A stretch of DNA of 64,000 bases. Source: Nephrocerus scutellatus (taxonomy: Eukaryota; Arthropoda; Insecta; Diptera; Pipunculidae). This document shows positions 46,055-56,851 of this stretch, piece by piece; the first letter of the stretch is position 1; every line of letters starts with the position of its first letter. The notes beneath the pieces are model-generated. The model was not told the DNA's origin, searched no databases, and saw nothing but the letters and a program-made list of their open reading frames with translations. Location: the NCBI GenBank assembly GCA_947095585.1, contig OX352762.1:48287544-48351543 (forward strand), written 5' to 3'. Position numbers and translations under genes: made by a program.

Positions 46055-47974
46055 TTAACGGCTAATTTGAACGCCTGCCTGCAGATTATAAGATTCTGTA
46101 AACACGTGTTCGACCAATTGATTCCACATCGAAGAGACTCTCGGAAAAAAGGAGGATTTAAAGTGTTGGGTTCTACATGAAAAAAGTTTTAATGCAAATC
46201 TATGTTGATTGCACCTTAAACGAGTGTTTACGTTACTGAGAAAAGGCTCAGGAACTAGAGAACGGGTTTCTAAAGAACATTTACCGTTGTAAAATTTATA
46301 GAAAACAGATAAAGCTCCTACATTTCGTCTGTGCTCCAAAGTATCAAGAGAATGGTTACTTCGTTTATCAAACGGATAACTCTATTCTGAAAAGTAGAAA
46401 AGTTTATCAAACGGATAACTCTATTCTGAACACCATCAAGATGAACCAAATACGATCTTGGAGCACCACCCCACACATATGAATTAAATTCTAAAATTGG
46501 TCGAACATAACATTTATATAATCTTAACACTTCAGAGGGAGTGAAGTAGAAGTTACAACGTCTTATGAAGCCTAAACATTGGCTAGCTCTTTTTGAAATT
46601 TCATAAATATGTTCTTTCCAGGAAAGATCACTTGATACTTTTAAACCTAACAACTTAAGTGAATCAGATCTCGCAATAGAGGTACCATTAATAACAGGAG
46701 GAACATAATGTTGAGTTGTCTTCTGAGAAAAAAGGCAAGACTGGAATTTATTTGGGTTAAATTCTACTCTGTTAGAAATGCCCCAATCAAGAATGATTTG
46801 AATATTAGACATAATTCATTAATTCACGCGAACCATTCAAGCGAGAATTGCATTCTTTTTGATTGACAAACTCAATGGAGGCCGATAGTGTTGTATCATC
46901 AGCAAATGAATGGATATCACAGGTTGAAGAAGACAACAGGTCGTTGATATATATCAAGAAGAGCGTGGGAGACAAGGATGATCCTTGAGGCACGCCAGCA
47001 TTGATCCCATGTGAATCTGAAGATATACCATTTAATACAACTTTTATTTTACGGTTCCATAAATAATTCTCAATCCATGTAATGAGAGAGGAGTGTAAAT
47101 TCAGCGCACGAATCTTATTAATAAGACAATCATGCCATACTCTATCAAAAGCTTTAGCAATATCTAAGGAAACAACGCTTGATTCACCTAGGTTTTCAAT
47201 GCTTTGCTCCAAACAATGAGTCATGCACGTCATGAGTTAACCTGAAGAGCGATTTTTACGAAATCCATACTGCACATCGGATAAAAGAACATTCGAATCC
47301 AGATAGTTCATTAGTCTGAAATTAACGATATGTTCCATTACCTTCGATAGAACCGACAACAAAGCAATAGGTCGGTAGTTCGTAGGTGCCGATTTATCAC
47401 CTTTTTTCGGAACGGGTTGAATATTTGCTATTTTCCAAAATGATGGAAAAACACCTGTCTTCATTGAGAGATGAAACAATTTGCTAAGCGGTTTTGCCAA
47501 AGTAAGATGACAACTTTTCAATACTAATGGCGGAATACCGTCGGGGCCAGTCGCTTTATTGAGGTCAAGTTCTTTCAGAATCTTTGAAACAACCCGTTTC
47601 CGAAAATAGATTTTAGACATACCTGGGCCTAGATTCGGGAGAATTGGGGGGCTTTGATTAGTTGAAGGAAGAGTAGACGCACCAGCGAAATGAGAAGCTA
47701 AGAGATTAGCTTTCTCAATATTAGTTCTATAATGAATACCATTATGAAATAAAGAAGGAATAGACGAAGTATTGTCTGCAAAGTTTCTTTTAACCAATGC
47801 AGCAAACGACCAAAAGCTTCGACTGTTTGAATCAGAATCCAAAATTGTTCGCATGCTATCTCGAATCTTAAGGTCATATATTATTTTGGACCTTTTCAAT
47901 ATAGCGTTTGATCTGTTTCTAGCTATTCGAAACTTTACAAGGTTTTCTTCAGAAGTACAATTAACGTAGTCCAA
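46055..47974 (-). pseudogene. LINE reverse transcriptase
   Basis: Motifs in order: AKPLSKLFHLSMKTGVFPSF, KIANIQPVPKKGDKSAPTNY-RPIALLSVLSK (palm entry), VQYGFRKNRSSG, then a stop/shift near 47,235, VVSLDIAKAFDRVWHD (first Asp), INAGVPQGSSLSPTLFLIYI, HSFADDTTLSAS (FADD, about 46,890), a shift near 46,810, then LKLLGLKVSSDLSWKEHIYE and QCLGFIRRCNFYFTPSEVLR. An in-frame 36-bp duplication repeats QNRVIRLIN at about 46,362-46,430. The last block is HRRNVGALSVFYKFYNG. Three shifts in about 640 residues. Confidence 0.88.
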
Positions 47975-48009
47975 ATTGGCTGCTTTTTTACACGTGACTG
48001 CAATGTTCG

Positions 48010-48863
48010 TTAAACCATTTTTTTATGAGTATTTTTTGTTTTAAATGAAGAAGGAATGCAATTTTTCATTCCTAGCAAAATGGTTGACGTGATAAGTTGT
48101 GATGCTTCATCAGCATTATTGCTGGGAAAACAGGTTGACCAATCAAATGAGCTATAAAATTGGTTCAGGAGCTCCCAGTTAGCATTTTTATAGTGCCAGA
48201 GTAGCCTTTTACTTGTAGGCTCTATAAGGGCTGGTGATATTGAAAATTGGGCTACTATCAAAGCATGGTCAGAAAGACCTAATGGAGCAGATACATCAAT
48301 TGAATATTTATCAGGCATAGTTGTAAGAAATAAATCCAAAAGGTGAGGTGATTGACCAGTAGTATCGGGATACCTAGTTGGCTTATCAACGAGTTGGGTG
48401 AAAAGATTAACATTTGAAAATAGTTCAGCGGTTTCACCTGATCGATCTCTACCATTCGAATTGGTCAACCATGAATCATTGTTGACATTAAAATCACCTA
48501 AGACTACCAATTCTGATGTTGGTGATGATTGGTAAATCTTGTCTATTGTGTCTGATAAGTAATTAAACTCAATATAAGTGTCATCAGGTGACAAATTAGG
48601 ACTACGATAAAGGGAACAAATAAACATCGAATGGTTTGAAATTACAATTTCAATCCATATCGTATTGAACATGGGATTACTGTTTGGAATATTAAAATTA
48701 GGTACACTAAAAATGATGTCTTCTCGTATAAATAAAATAACCCCACGATGAGGAACCAAACAGTCGACACGAGAATACACCGGACATTGAAAATCATTTG
48801 GGGTACCCATATAAGAGGCCTGCGTTTCACATAAACTAAGAACCGCAGGTTTATTCGCGTCAA
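48010..48863 (-). pseudogene. LINE apurinic-like endonuclease
   Basis: The 266-codon frame contains VPHRGVILFIREDIIFSVPN, FICSLYRSPNLSPDD, SELVVLGDFNVNNDSW (catalytic GDFN), PHLLDLFLTT and APLGLSDHALIVAQF (SDH). The amino-terminal block with LxETW lies just upstream in another frame (ETQASYMG near 48,815), so a frameshift is present. It nicks the target DNA. Confidence 0.85.
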
Positions 48864-49169
48864 TGTGCTACGATTGAGTTGATGTATAAGTTTCGATTCT
48901 ATAGTTTTCTGGATTGGTGAGTTGGTTAGTTATTGGGGTGTAAGTGGGCGGGGCGTCAGTGGGCGGGTAGCAAAGCGCCCGGAAACAGCTAGTAAGTTAT
49001 AATAATAAGTTAAAGTAAGAACAATTTTATTATGATCGATTTATTATAGAGGTAACACAGTTGTTGTTAGATATTTTGAAATTAATATAAAACTATCAAA
49101 TATTGGTATATCAAGTTTAGTGAACAAAAACGGAAATTTATTAAACGAAAAATTATTATTTATAAAAAA

Positions 49170-49750
49170 ATGCGTCGGTTCGAAAGATTATTCGAGGATG
49201 AAAAGAAAAGTAGAAATCGTGTAGTGAAACCCAGAACCAATTATTCTCTGGACTCGGGAGTGGTAGAAAATGTTCGTTTGTCACATGAACAAATTGAGCA
49301 CGTTTCATTAAAAATAGGAACAAATTTGCACCATTAAAGCGACCAAAACTACGCGTTGAGTCCTTTACAGCAGCTACTAACAACACTGCATTGGTTAGGA
49401 AAGGCGCACAATATTATGGGATTGCCAATATACACGGCATTAATAAATCGACTGTGTGTAGTGTCATTCATCGAATAGCAGATACCATCATCGATAAAAT
49501 GATGGTGGAAACCGTGTGTTGGCCCGAAAATGTCCAGGATATCCCACTGCAGTTTCTTAAGATGGGTGGTTTCCCAGAGGTAGCTGGTTGCATCGATGGA
49601 ACAATGATTAATATTGATGCACCTAAGGTCAATGAAGAACACTTTGTGAATCGACATGGAAAACATTCACTGAATGCAATGATGGTTTGTGGCCCAGACC
49701 GCAGGTCTTATGCAGTAAATTAAAATTGGCCATGTAGTGTCCATGACTCC
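49170..49750 (+). pseudogene. PIF/Harbinger transposase (DDE_Tnp_4), truncated
   Basis: Starts MRRFERLFEDEKKSRNRVVK (49,170), stops after LKIGTNLHH. Another frame gives ALSPLQQLLTTLHWLGK (49,353). The frame from 49,391 gives IHGINKSTVCSVIHRIADTI (helix-turn-helix), MGGFPEVAGCIDGTMINIDA (first catalytic Asp, about 49,595) and HSLNAMMVCGP. A TAA replaces the next codon, and NWPCSVHDST carries the second Asp (about 49,745). The third acidic residue and carboxyl end are missing. The enzyme cuts and pastes the element. Confidence 0.88.
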
Positions 49751-49797
49751 ACTTTGCTTTGCGTTTAATTTGATTTCATAACCGTTCCTTCCAGCTT

Positions 49798-50635
49798 CTG
49801 GTTAGCCCAATCTTTCCACTATTGCTGACTCTGAACCCAAGATGTTCAAAATTTCCTCGTCAACCGAATCAAGTTTGGCTTCTTTGCCACCACCAGTGCC
49901 TGTTTTTCTGGCATTATCCCTTTTAGCCTTTAAAAATAATTTTTTTAAAAACTTACTTTTATATAATAATATATAACCATATTAATGTTCTGCTCTTCCA
50001 TTGACCAAATAAGTGATCGTGCGAATTGGGTATTTGTTTTTAATCCAAATCAAAAAAAACAAAATTTTTAATTTTTAATACAATAACTTTATTCGGACAA
50101 TACACAGGAAAATGCGGGAGCAAACTACGTACATTCAGTGTTTGACACCTCTATTTAATGCAATCGAACTCCAGGTGAATATGTCTATTCATCGAACTCG
50201 ATTGCAAGTTTCAGTGCAGACATTTGTCAGCAATAATATTAATTCCAGGAAATCTACTTTATATACTTTTATTATGTTGCAATCTAAATTTACTTAGTTA
50301 GCTCTTTTCGAATATCGCGCAAAAAGACGTGGAATTTATCGTCGGGTGTTTGGGTTGCTGACCTGTACGTAACTCGCGCGTAAGTCCAACAACGGTTAGC
50401 TTTTACTAATCCGAGGGACTTCCCCTTATTCGATGCTATAGTCCACGCTTTAATTTTTTCACCTTTTTCAGTTGAATTATTTTGGAATGAACCAAATCTA
50501 TGTAGATAAGTGATTAAACATAATTTCTTACAAATTCGTTAAATATATATAAAATTAACTTGCTTTTTTCTCTTTCACTAATTGCAAAATCGCTTTTTTT
50601 TTCTTTATTTAGTGATCGTGTCATCTTAAAGCAAA
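49798..50635 (-). pseudogene. Myb/SANT-like partner protein of the Harbinger element
   Basis: Minus strand. Near 50,620 MTRSLNKEKKSDFAISEREK, then about 50,460 EKIKAWTIASNKGKSLGLVK with the Trp typical of Myb/SANT, then a disrupted part, and at about 49,930-49,798 AKRDNARKTGTGGGKEAKLD and SVDEEILNILGSES, the KTGGG-type carboxyl segment of these partner proteins. In intact elements it binds the ends and carries the transposase into the nucleus. Stops and shifts break it. Confidence 0.72.
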
Positions 50636-50989
50636 CTTTACTTATAGGAAAACTAATGAAAATAAATTGTTGACGTTTAAGTACTGTTCAAAAATCATTG
50701 ACAGTTAGAAAATAGTACTTTAAAAGCAACAACAAAAAAAAGATTCTAAAACCCGAAATGAGAACTTTCAATTGAGAAACGTTTTTATTCATGTATTATT
50801 ATATACATGTATACATTATATACATGCAAAATTGTTGTTGTTATTAAATTGCAGAATAAAAATGTTTTTATTGTTTTACTATATAGGTACAAAACCATAT
50901 TTAACATATACATATAATGTGCGGAAAGCACATTATTTCGCAAACACTATCACATTTATAGCAATTTTGTATAGATCAGTACAACTTAT

Positions 50990-51160
50990 CATAATTTGAT
51001 AACTTGTCAATTGATAAGTTATAGACATTCTGATGTGCAACGATTATCACTTATCATTATCAAAATTTGATAAGTTTTCAAATTGATAAGTGAGTGAGAT
51101 TTTGTTACTTTTGGTGAAACACTTATCACTTATCATTATCAAAAAAACTAACTTATGATA
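50990..51160. promoter_or_regulatory. Right subterminal ACTTATCA clusters of the Harbinger element
   Basis: TTGATAAGTTAT, CACTTATCATTATC (twice) and AAATTGATAAGTGAG within 170 bp; the left side has the same word at 45,238-45,420. Repetition on both sides and in both orientations points to protein-binding sites. Confidence 0.6.
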
Positions 51161-51431
51161 AGTTTATAAGTAATAAGTGATAAGTAGTTGGTGCAATAGG
51201 GCCCTGATATAAAAACTAAAACTCTACGTTCGTGGGAAAGCACACGAGCATCTGTTCTGCCGACTCAGCGTCTGGACACAACACGAGCAACGAATTTGCA
51301 ACATTGCACCAGTCGGTCGTCACCTGGTTAGGTTAGCTTATTATTGAAAGAATTGTTAGAAATAAGTTATTAAGTGAACGTAGAAGAATAAAGTTATTTT
51401 TTTTAATCATTAAAGATAACATTTAATTAAT

Positions 51432-51449
51432 TGGCGTCCGAGCAGGGAC
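51432..51449 (+). other. Primer-binding site of Gypsy I
   Basis: TGGCGTCCGAGCAGGGAC directly after LTR end TTAATTAAT. The TGG fits a tRNA CCA end; the tRNA species was not settled. Confidence 0.65.
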
Positions 51450-52019
51450 CGAGAGTGTTATTTAATAGAACCAGTGTCCTTAAATTAAGTACCAGCGTCA
51501 TTAGTAACCAGTGTCACTTATATAAGTGCCCGTGTAACAGAAGAAACTTAAAGTGCTGTTTAAAACCTGTCGGTCCCACGTAATCGCAGCGAACGGTGAA
51601 ACTAAGGGCCTCTAAGTAGCCGCTGGCAGCTAACCACTCGTCCAGTGGAGGAAAAGGAATTGTCAGGAGACAATAACCGCACTGTTCCTGATTACCGAAG
51701 AAGATGAGGATCCTTACCCGGATATTAGTTTTATAGGTTATCACCGATATAATAGTGCTAAAAAAATTAGAGAAATAAAAGAAAGAGTGCCTCACAAGAA
51801 ATAGAAATTAAGTATCTAACGAATACAAGAATATAATTTGAAAAGTTCTAAGCGATAAAAAGGAATAGATAATACAAATTTTAAGTGCTTAAGCTGAATT
51901 TTAACCATATTTTTTCATATTTCATTCATATTCATATTTTTCAAACTTTATAACATTCCTCACATATTTTTAAATTTCAAACATATTTTAAGTTTTACTA
52001 TATAGAGGGGATACTGCGA
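51450..52019 (+). other. Leader of Gypsy I
   Basis: 570 bp between the primer site and gag, with repeats of AGTACCAGCGTCATTAGTAA / CAGTGTCACTTATATAAG and A-rich stretches. Short frames only. Confidence 0.45.
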
Positions 52020-52560
52020 TTATGAATCCATTAACGGTCCACCAAAGTATTTCGGCATCATTAATGATATTCGGAACAAGATTGTGGGACATGCGGACCA
52101 CATTCTTGAGTCATACAATACCCCACTGAACTGGGATTGAATCGCTCGGTGCCTCACGCTGCATTACGCAGATAAACGTGACTTAGGTACATTGGAGTAC
52201 CAGTTGATATCATTAGTACAAGGTAACCTTTCCGTACAAGAGTTCTACCAGCAGCTCTATTCCCAACTTTCGCTCATTTTGAATAAGATTTCGTGCATGA
52301 GCATTGGCGAGGAAGCCCTTAATCTATTAATGCACACTTATAGGGAGAAGGCACTCGAAACCTTCATACGAGGGTTAAAGGACGACTTACCCAAGCTTCT
52401 CGGTATACGTGAACCTGCAGATCTGCCCCAGGCATTACATCTTTGCCTTGAGCTCGAAAACAAAACTTATAGATCTCAGTATGCTAATGCAAACAATCAG
52501 CATAACAGAAGAACGCATCATTTAAAAAATAAAAAAATAAAAAGAAGCCTTCCGGAGTAA
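52020..52560 (+). pseudogene. Gypsy I gag
   Basis: Starts within [34 protein letters not shown], a TGA at 52,138, then [60 protein letters not shown] and [20 protein letters not shown]. These are capsid motifs of the rover/17.6 group. The nucleocapsid end and all of the protease are missing: at about 52,547 the sequence jumps into reverse transcriptase. Confidence 0.82.
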
Positions 52561-53635
52561 AGAAGTATAGGATAGTTGTCGACTATCGTAAGCATAGCGA
52601 TGTCATTATTCCTGAGAAATACCCGCTGGAGAATATAGAAAAACTTTTATCCGAATTAGGTGAAAACAAGTAGTTCACAGTCGTTGATCGTAAAAGGGAA
52701 TTTCATCAGATTCCTCTTAAAGAATCAGACATGGCGAAGACTGCATTTTCGATCAATAACGCCAAATATGAATTCACCAGACTTCCAATGGGTTTGAAAA
52801 ATGCCCCTGTCATTATATGACATTTTGCGTAAGTACATTGGCAAACGATGCCGCGTTTATATTGATGATATAATCATTCATAGTAAAAGCCAAGAAGAGC
52901 ATTTAGAAGACATTCGCAAGGTCTTCGAGACTCTTAATAATGCAAATCTGAAAGTCCAGCTCGATAAATGTGAGTTCTTCAAGAAAGAGATAGAATTCTT
53001 TAGTTTCATTGTATCGTCAAAGGGTATTACAACCTACCAAGAAAAAGTAAAATCTATACAGAATTTCCCTGCTTCTCGAACTTTGATAGATTTAAGATCT
53101 TTGATCGGTTTGTCAGGGTATTTTCGCCGTTTCATTCGCGACTACGCTAAACTGGCTAAAGAGCGTGTGTCTAGCAAAAAGCTAATACATCTTAACGATG
53201 AAGCACAAGATGCTTTTCAAAAACTCAAAAACTCCCTTGCATCAGAAATTACCGTTTTAATTTATCCCGACTTTAAAAAACCTTTCGCGCTCACCACAGA
53301 TGCTTCAAATTATGCATAAGATGCTATTCTTTCACAAGAAAACAAACCTATTACCTTCATATCGAGAACTTTGACTAAAACTAAAGAAAACTATGCTGCC
53401 AACGAAAAAGAGATGATAGCCATTATATGGGCTTTGAACTCTCTCAGAAACTACCTTTACGGCTCGGCAAAAGTTCTTATTTATTACCGACCATCAACCT
53501 TTGACTTACGCTCTAACCAACAAAAACAATAATACTAAACTAAAAAGATGGGAAGCTATGCTAGAAGATTACAACTATGAGCTTAAGTATAAGCCAGGAA
53601 GGAGTGGTTGACGCATTTTTTAGACCACCTCAGAA
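52548..53635 (+). pseudogene. Gypsy I reverse transcriptase and RNase H
   Basis: YRIVVDYRKHSDVIIPEKYP, a TAG in the first finger (52,672), FHQIPLKESDMAKTAFSINN and YEFTRLPMGLKNAP; a deletion or shift near 52,800 (several residues missing), then RVYIDDIIIHSKSQEEHLED (YIDD motif, about 52,860). RNase H: KPFALTTDASNYA, TAA at 53,317, then PITFISRTLTKTKENYAANE-KEMIAIIWAL and, in another frame, DAFFRPP where relatives have DALSR. Four lesions. Copies the RNA to DNA in the intact element. Confidence 0.85.
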
Positions 53636-54148
53636 CAGCCAAATTAACTCTTGGACTCCTACCACTCATAGCGATGAAAGCTCAACTCATGGTTTGATCT
53701 ACAGCGTCGAATGTCCTATCAATGTCTTTAAAAATCAAATTCTTCTTCAGGAAGGTACACCAACTTCGAAATTGTTTTCCCAACTAGCCATAGACATACT
53801 ATTATTGAACCTTTTTATGATGAACAAAAACTAATCGAAATTCTAAGAAAACGTCTTAATCCAAGAGTCACTAATGGTATTAAAACAGATGAACCCATCA
53901 TGGGTATGATTCAGAACATCTATACAACACACTTTCATAATTACCGCATACGTTTTACACAGATAATGGTTGAAGATGTGAAAAATTAACAAGACCAAGA
54001 AACCCTTATTATTCAGACACATAATCGTGCCCATAGAATTGAAATTCAGGCCACCCCAATTCCTAAATACCCAGGAGAGATTGTTCATATTGAGATTTTC
54101 TCGACAGAAGGAAAACTAGTTCTCACTGCAATAGAAAATTTTTTTTAA
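53636..54148 (+). pseudogene. Gypsy I integrase, amino-terminal part
   Basis: Shifted frames carry LIIQTHNRAHRIEIQATP and PGEIVHIEIFSTEGKLVLTA, the zinc-binding HNRAHR block and the start of the core with the first acidic position (relatives read HIDIFS, here HIEIFS: Asp to Glu). The remaining core is deleted after AIENFF. Confidence 0.75.
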
Positions 54149-54296
54149 ATACGCTATTACAAAAATAATAAAGTCAAAGGCTGTCGAACACATAAAGCAA
54201 TCATTAAGATATATTATCTTTGGATATGGAGTATTTCAAGACAGGTCTGGCCGAAGCTGGACTTGAAGCGCTCAACTGCGCTTATTTCCCTACAAA

Positions 54297-54477
54297 GACG
54301 AAGAAATCCTCTCTTTGAAACTCATGAAAGAGCTACATACGAGAAACACCAAATACATCGAAAAGATGCAAGTTGAGAAGAAGATGCGCCACATGGTAAG
54401 ATATGGAACTTTTACTGTACTGTTCCTAGCAATAGCAGCTATTGGATACAACAGAGCCAAAGGAAACCCCGTCAACT
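54297..54477 (+). pseudogene. Env-like carboxyl tail of Gypsy I
   Basis: About 60 codons: EEILSLKLMKELHTRNTKY (helical, charged), KKMRHMVRYG, then a hydrophobic stretch FTVLFLAIAAIGY and a short polar end before TAA. The arrangement (helix, one membrane span, short tail) and the position just before the polypurine tract fit an envelope end of an insect errantivirus. Most of the gene is gone. Assignment is by position and form, not by motif. Confidence 0.5.
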
Positions 54478-54605
54478 AAATACCAACACCACCAATAATT
54501 GCAATGATGAAACAACCGGAGATCATTCATCCAGCATCTCCTCAGAGGTATCCCAGCCTTTACAACATTCCATTCATGTAAAAGTTGCGAGGACGCATCA
54601 TTCTC

Positions 54606-54615
54606 AGAAGGGAGG
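54606..54615 (+). other. Polypurine tract of Gypsy I
   Basis: AGAAGGGAGG immediately before the 3' LTR start AGTTAAC. Primes plus-strand DNA synthesis. Confidence 0.8.
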
Positions 54616-54848
54616 AGTTAACCACACCTGATATAAAAACTAAAACTCTACGTTCGTGGGAAAGCACGTCTCAACGAAAGCAGACGAGCATCCGTTCTGC
54701 CGACTCAGCGTCTGTACACAACACGAGCAAGGAGTTTGCAACATTGCCGTCGTTGGTCGTCACCTGGGCTGATGCAATAGGTTAAGCATAGGTTAGCTTA
54801 TTATTTAAAGAATTGTTAGAAATAAGTTATTAAGTGAACGTAGAAGAA
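54616..54848 (+). other. 3' LTR of Gypsy I, shared with element II
   Basis: Same sequence as the 5' LTR with a few differences and small insertions (CTCAACGAAAG, GGGCTGATGCAATAGGTTAA). After AACGTAGAAGAA (54,848) the 5' LTR goes on with TAAAGTTATT but this copy continues into the gag of element II, with GTGAACGAACGAACG repeats. Confidence 0.8.
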
Positions 54849-54889
54849 GTGAACGAACGAACGTAGGAGTGAACGAAGAAAAACAATTT

Positions 54890-55330
54890 CGGTGATAAAC
54901 AGCTTAGACGAAATATTAAAAACGACTAGCATTGATTTCTATGAAGAAATCAAAAGCAAACTTAGACGTCTAAACAACAAAACCACACTTGTTGTCGGAC
55001 AAGACTAAAACGCAGGAAATGCTATATCCGAAAATAACTCTCGTTCAGCATTAAACATATTCAAATCAAAAATACCTGAACCCGTGAAGACAATATTGGC
55101 GTGCAGAAACCCCACTTCACTCGAAGGAGCAATGAACATCCATTTCGAAGCAGGGTATGCCCATCTCCGAATAGATAACCTACCACATTTTAGCCAACAA
55201 AGAACCTACAAACAAAATAGCAGACAAGCATTCAACGACCCCCCTCAACCATACAAACAACAAAGACAAAGTTTCCCACAAGATAGACAACAGCAACATA
55301 GACAAGAATTTCCACAACAATACAGGTAAC
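54890..55330 (+). pseudogene. Gypsy II gag
   Basis: SLDEILKTTSIDFYEEIKSK, LNNKTTLVVGQD, a TAA, then AISENNSRSALNIFKSKIPE, PVKTILACRNPTSLEGAMNI and HFEAGYAHLR, the carboxyl half of a 17.6-like gag, then a Gln-rich basic tail (PYKQQRQSFPQDRQQQHRQE). Stop after FPQQYR at 55,327. Amino half absent. Confidence 0.8.
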
Positions 55331-55447
55331 AACAAAGACAATAATATCTACAATCAGGTTTCCCATCTTCTGTTATACTCCCAGTACCACAACCTATGGA
55401 CATAAACAATCATGAGGCAGAAAATTTTCAATCAACCGCCTCGGAAG

Positions 55448-55785
55448 AATACCACATATAAAAATCAAAACAAAACTAGGATATATAAAATTAATAGTAG
55501 ATACTGGAGCAACCCACTCCATAATAAACCCCGGCATCTGTAATCCGAAGTGGATTCAAGAAACAAATCCTATTTCCATAAGAACCCTCCAACACAGAAT
55601 TCAGGCAAATAAGAATGCCAAAATTCCACCATTTGAAGAATTTGGTAAAACACTGAATTCAATTGAATTTTATATAATCAAATTTCACGACTTTTATGAC
55701 GGCCTAATTGGCAATGATCTTTTAATACCACTTAAAGCCTGCATTCACTACCAAACTAACTTCATACAACTTTACCTCTCTTGAC
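55448..55785 (+). pseudogene. Gypsy II protease
   Basis: KTKLGYIKLIVDTGATHSII with the DTGA active site at about 55,500, then PISIRTLQHRIQANK, IEFYIIKFHDFYDGLIGNDL. One retroviral-type aspartic protease half. The frame itself is open, but the upstream gag frame is closed. Confidence 0.82.
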
Positions 55786-56250
55786 CTAGCAAAAGGATTC
55801 CATCAGATAGAAATTGATGAAGAGGACACCCATAAGACGACCTTTAGTGTAGAAGGCGGCCATTATGAATTTTTGAGAATGCCGTTTGGACTGAAGACAG
55901 CCCCAGCGATACTCCAAATACTGAATAATATTTTGCAAGAGTGCATTAACAAAATTTGTCTCGTTTATTTAGACGACATAATAATTTTTTCCACATCGCT
56001 GCAGGAACATATCAATTCAATTAAATTAATTTTCCAACGCTTAAAGGAAGCAAACTTCAAGATACAATTAGACAAGTCAGAGTTTCTTAAGAAAGAAACC
56101 GAGTTTTACGGCCATATAGTATCACGAGAAGGAATAAAACCTAATCCCAAAAAGATAGAATGATTTCAGAACCCCAAAAACTCAAAAACAGATAAAGCAA
56201 TTTTTAGGCCTAACAGAAAATTCATCAAAGACTATTCGCTTATAGCTAAA
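55775..56250 (+). pseudogene. Gypsy II reverse transcriptase, central part
   Basis: [60 protein letters not shown] (YLDD, about 55,970), [20 protein letters not shown] and [14 protein letters not shown] then TGA at 56,162. The amino third was lost by fusion with protease. Confidence 0.88.
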
Positions 56251-56253
56251 CCT

Positions 56254-56851
56254 ATGACTATATATCACAAGAAAGACACCAAAATTAACACTTCCGACCC
56301 ACAGTATCAAGAAAGCTTTGGCACCCTCAAAATATTATTAACCCATGACCCAATCTTAGCCTATTTCGACTTTTTAAAGAAATTCACTCTCACCACTCAG
56401 CTAAACGCACTCATGTTAGATGACGAATTCTTTTACATAGTTAAACTTACGTACGAAGAAATATTCTCAGATAGTAAACAATTCAAAATTCTAAAATGCA
56501 CCACCCTATTTGAAGATATAGAAGACGAGTTCAAATTAACAGAGCTGATAGAAAAAGAACACCTACACAAAAATCATAAAGGAATAATTGCAACACTTGA
56601 AGAACTAAAACACAAAATTTACAACCCACACCTCAAACAAAGACTAATCCAATTTACGAATAACTGTGAAGTATACACCCTAGAAAAGTACGACCGGAAA
56701 CCACCAAAAATACCATACAAAATAACTAGAACACCCACAAAACCACGCGAATTTTTCCACATAGACGTCTTCTATACATTAGAGAAACAATTATTTTTGA
56801 CAATAATAGACAAATTTACGAAATTTGCTATAGCTTATAAAATCGATTCCA
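56254..56851 (+). pseudogene. Gypsy II polymerase link and integrase start
   Basis: Residues LILAYFDF-like (DPILAYFDFLKKFTLTTQL) are the beginning of RNase H; the RNase H body is deleted. EKEHLHKNHKG and QFTNNCEVYTLEKYDRKPPK are the zinc-binding block, with the second Cys replaced by Tyr (CEVYTL where relatives have CEICTL). EFFHIDVFYT carries the first Asp of the core. The frame ends in the foldback insert. Copy 2 differs by Asn/Phe and Leu/Ile changes. Confidence 0.82.

Larger units (their letters stand above)
45905..48995 (-). mobile_element. LINE (Jockey/CR1-like), nearly full ORF2, in the Harbinger element
   Basis: Minus strand: endonuclease (48,863-48,010), linker and reverse transcriptase (47,974-46,318) and carboxyl end (46,339-46,055), then a 3' UTR with a 71-bp tandem duplication (ACAACTTATGAATACTTTAA at 45,943 and 46,014) and an A-rich end near 45,925. 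The 5' end is near 48,995. Inner coding parts are open over long stretches, so insertion is fairly recent. Confidence 0.85.
45230..51203. mobile_element. PIF/Harbinger DNA transposon, 5,974 bp
   Basis: Ends GGCCCTATTGCACCAACTAC and its exact reverse complement; about 37 bp of near-perfect inverted repeat. Target duplication CTG at 45,227-45,229 and 51,204-51,206, confirmed by the empty site in the 3' LTR. Both subterminal regions (45,250-45,420, 50,990-51,160) are packed with ACTTATCA/TTGATAAGT motifs, probable transposase-binding sites. It contains a broken transposase (plus), a broken Myb/SANT partner (minus) and a 3-kb LINE. Confidence 0.92.
45215..51431 (+). other. 5' LTR of Gypsy I, interrupted
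   Basis: AGTTAACGACACCTG, then the insertion, then CTGATATAAAAACTAAAACT and CGTTCGTGGGAAAGC up to the primer site. The undisturbed LTR at 54,616 reads AGTTAACCACACCTGATATA, which proves the join. TGATATAAAA may serve as its TATA box. Confidence 0.85.
45215..54848 (+). mobile_element. Gypsy retrotransposon I (17.6/297-like), split and deleted
   Basis: 5' LTR 45,215-45,229 plus 51,204-51,431 (separated by a PIF/Harbinger insertion), primer site, gag, partial pol, env-like end, polypurine tract and 3' LTR from 54,616. LTR starts AGTTAAC with TATA in front, as in insect errantivirus relatives. Protease, much of integrase and most of env are deleted and remaining frames have stops. The 3' LTR loses similarity at 54,848 and runs into element II. 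Confidence 0.82.
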
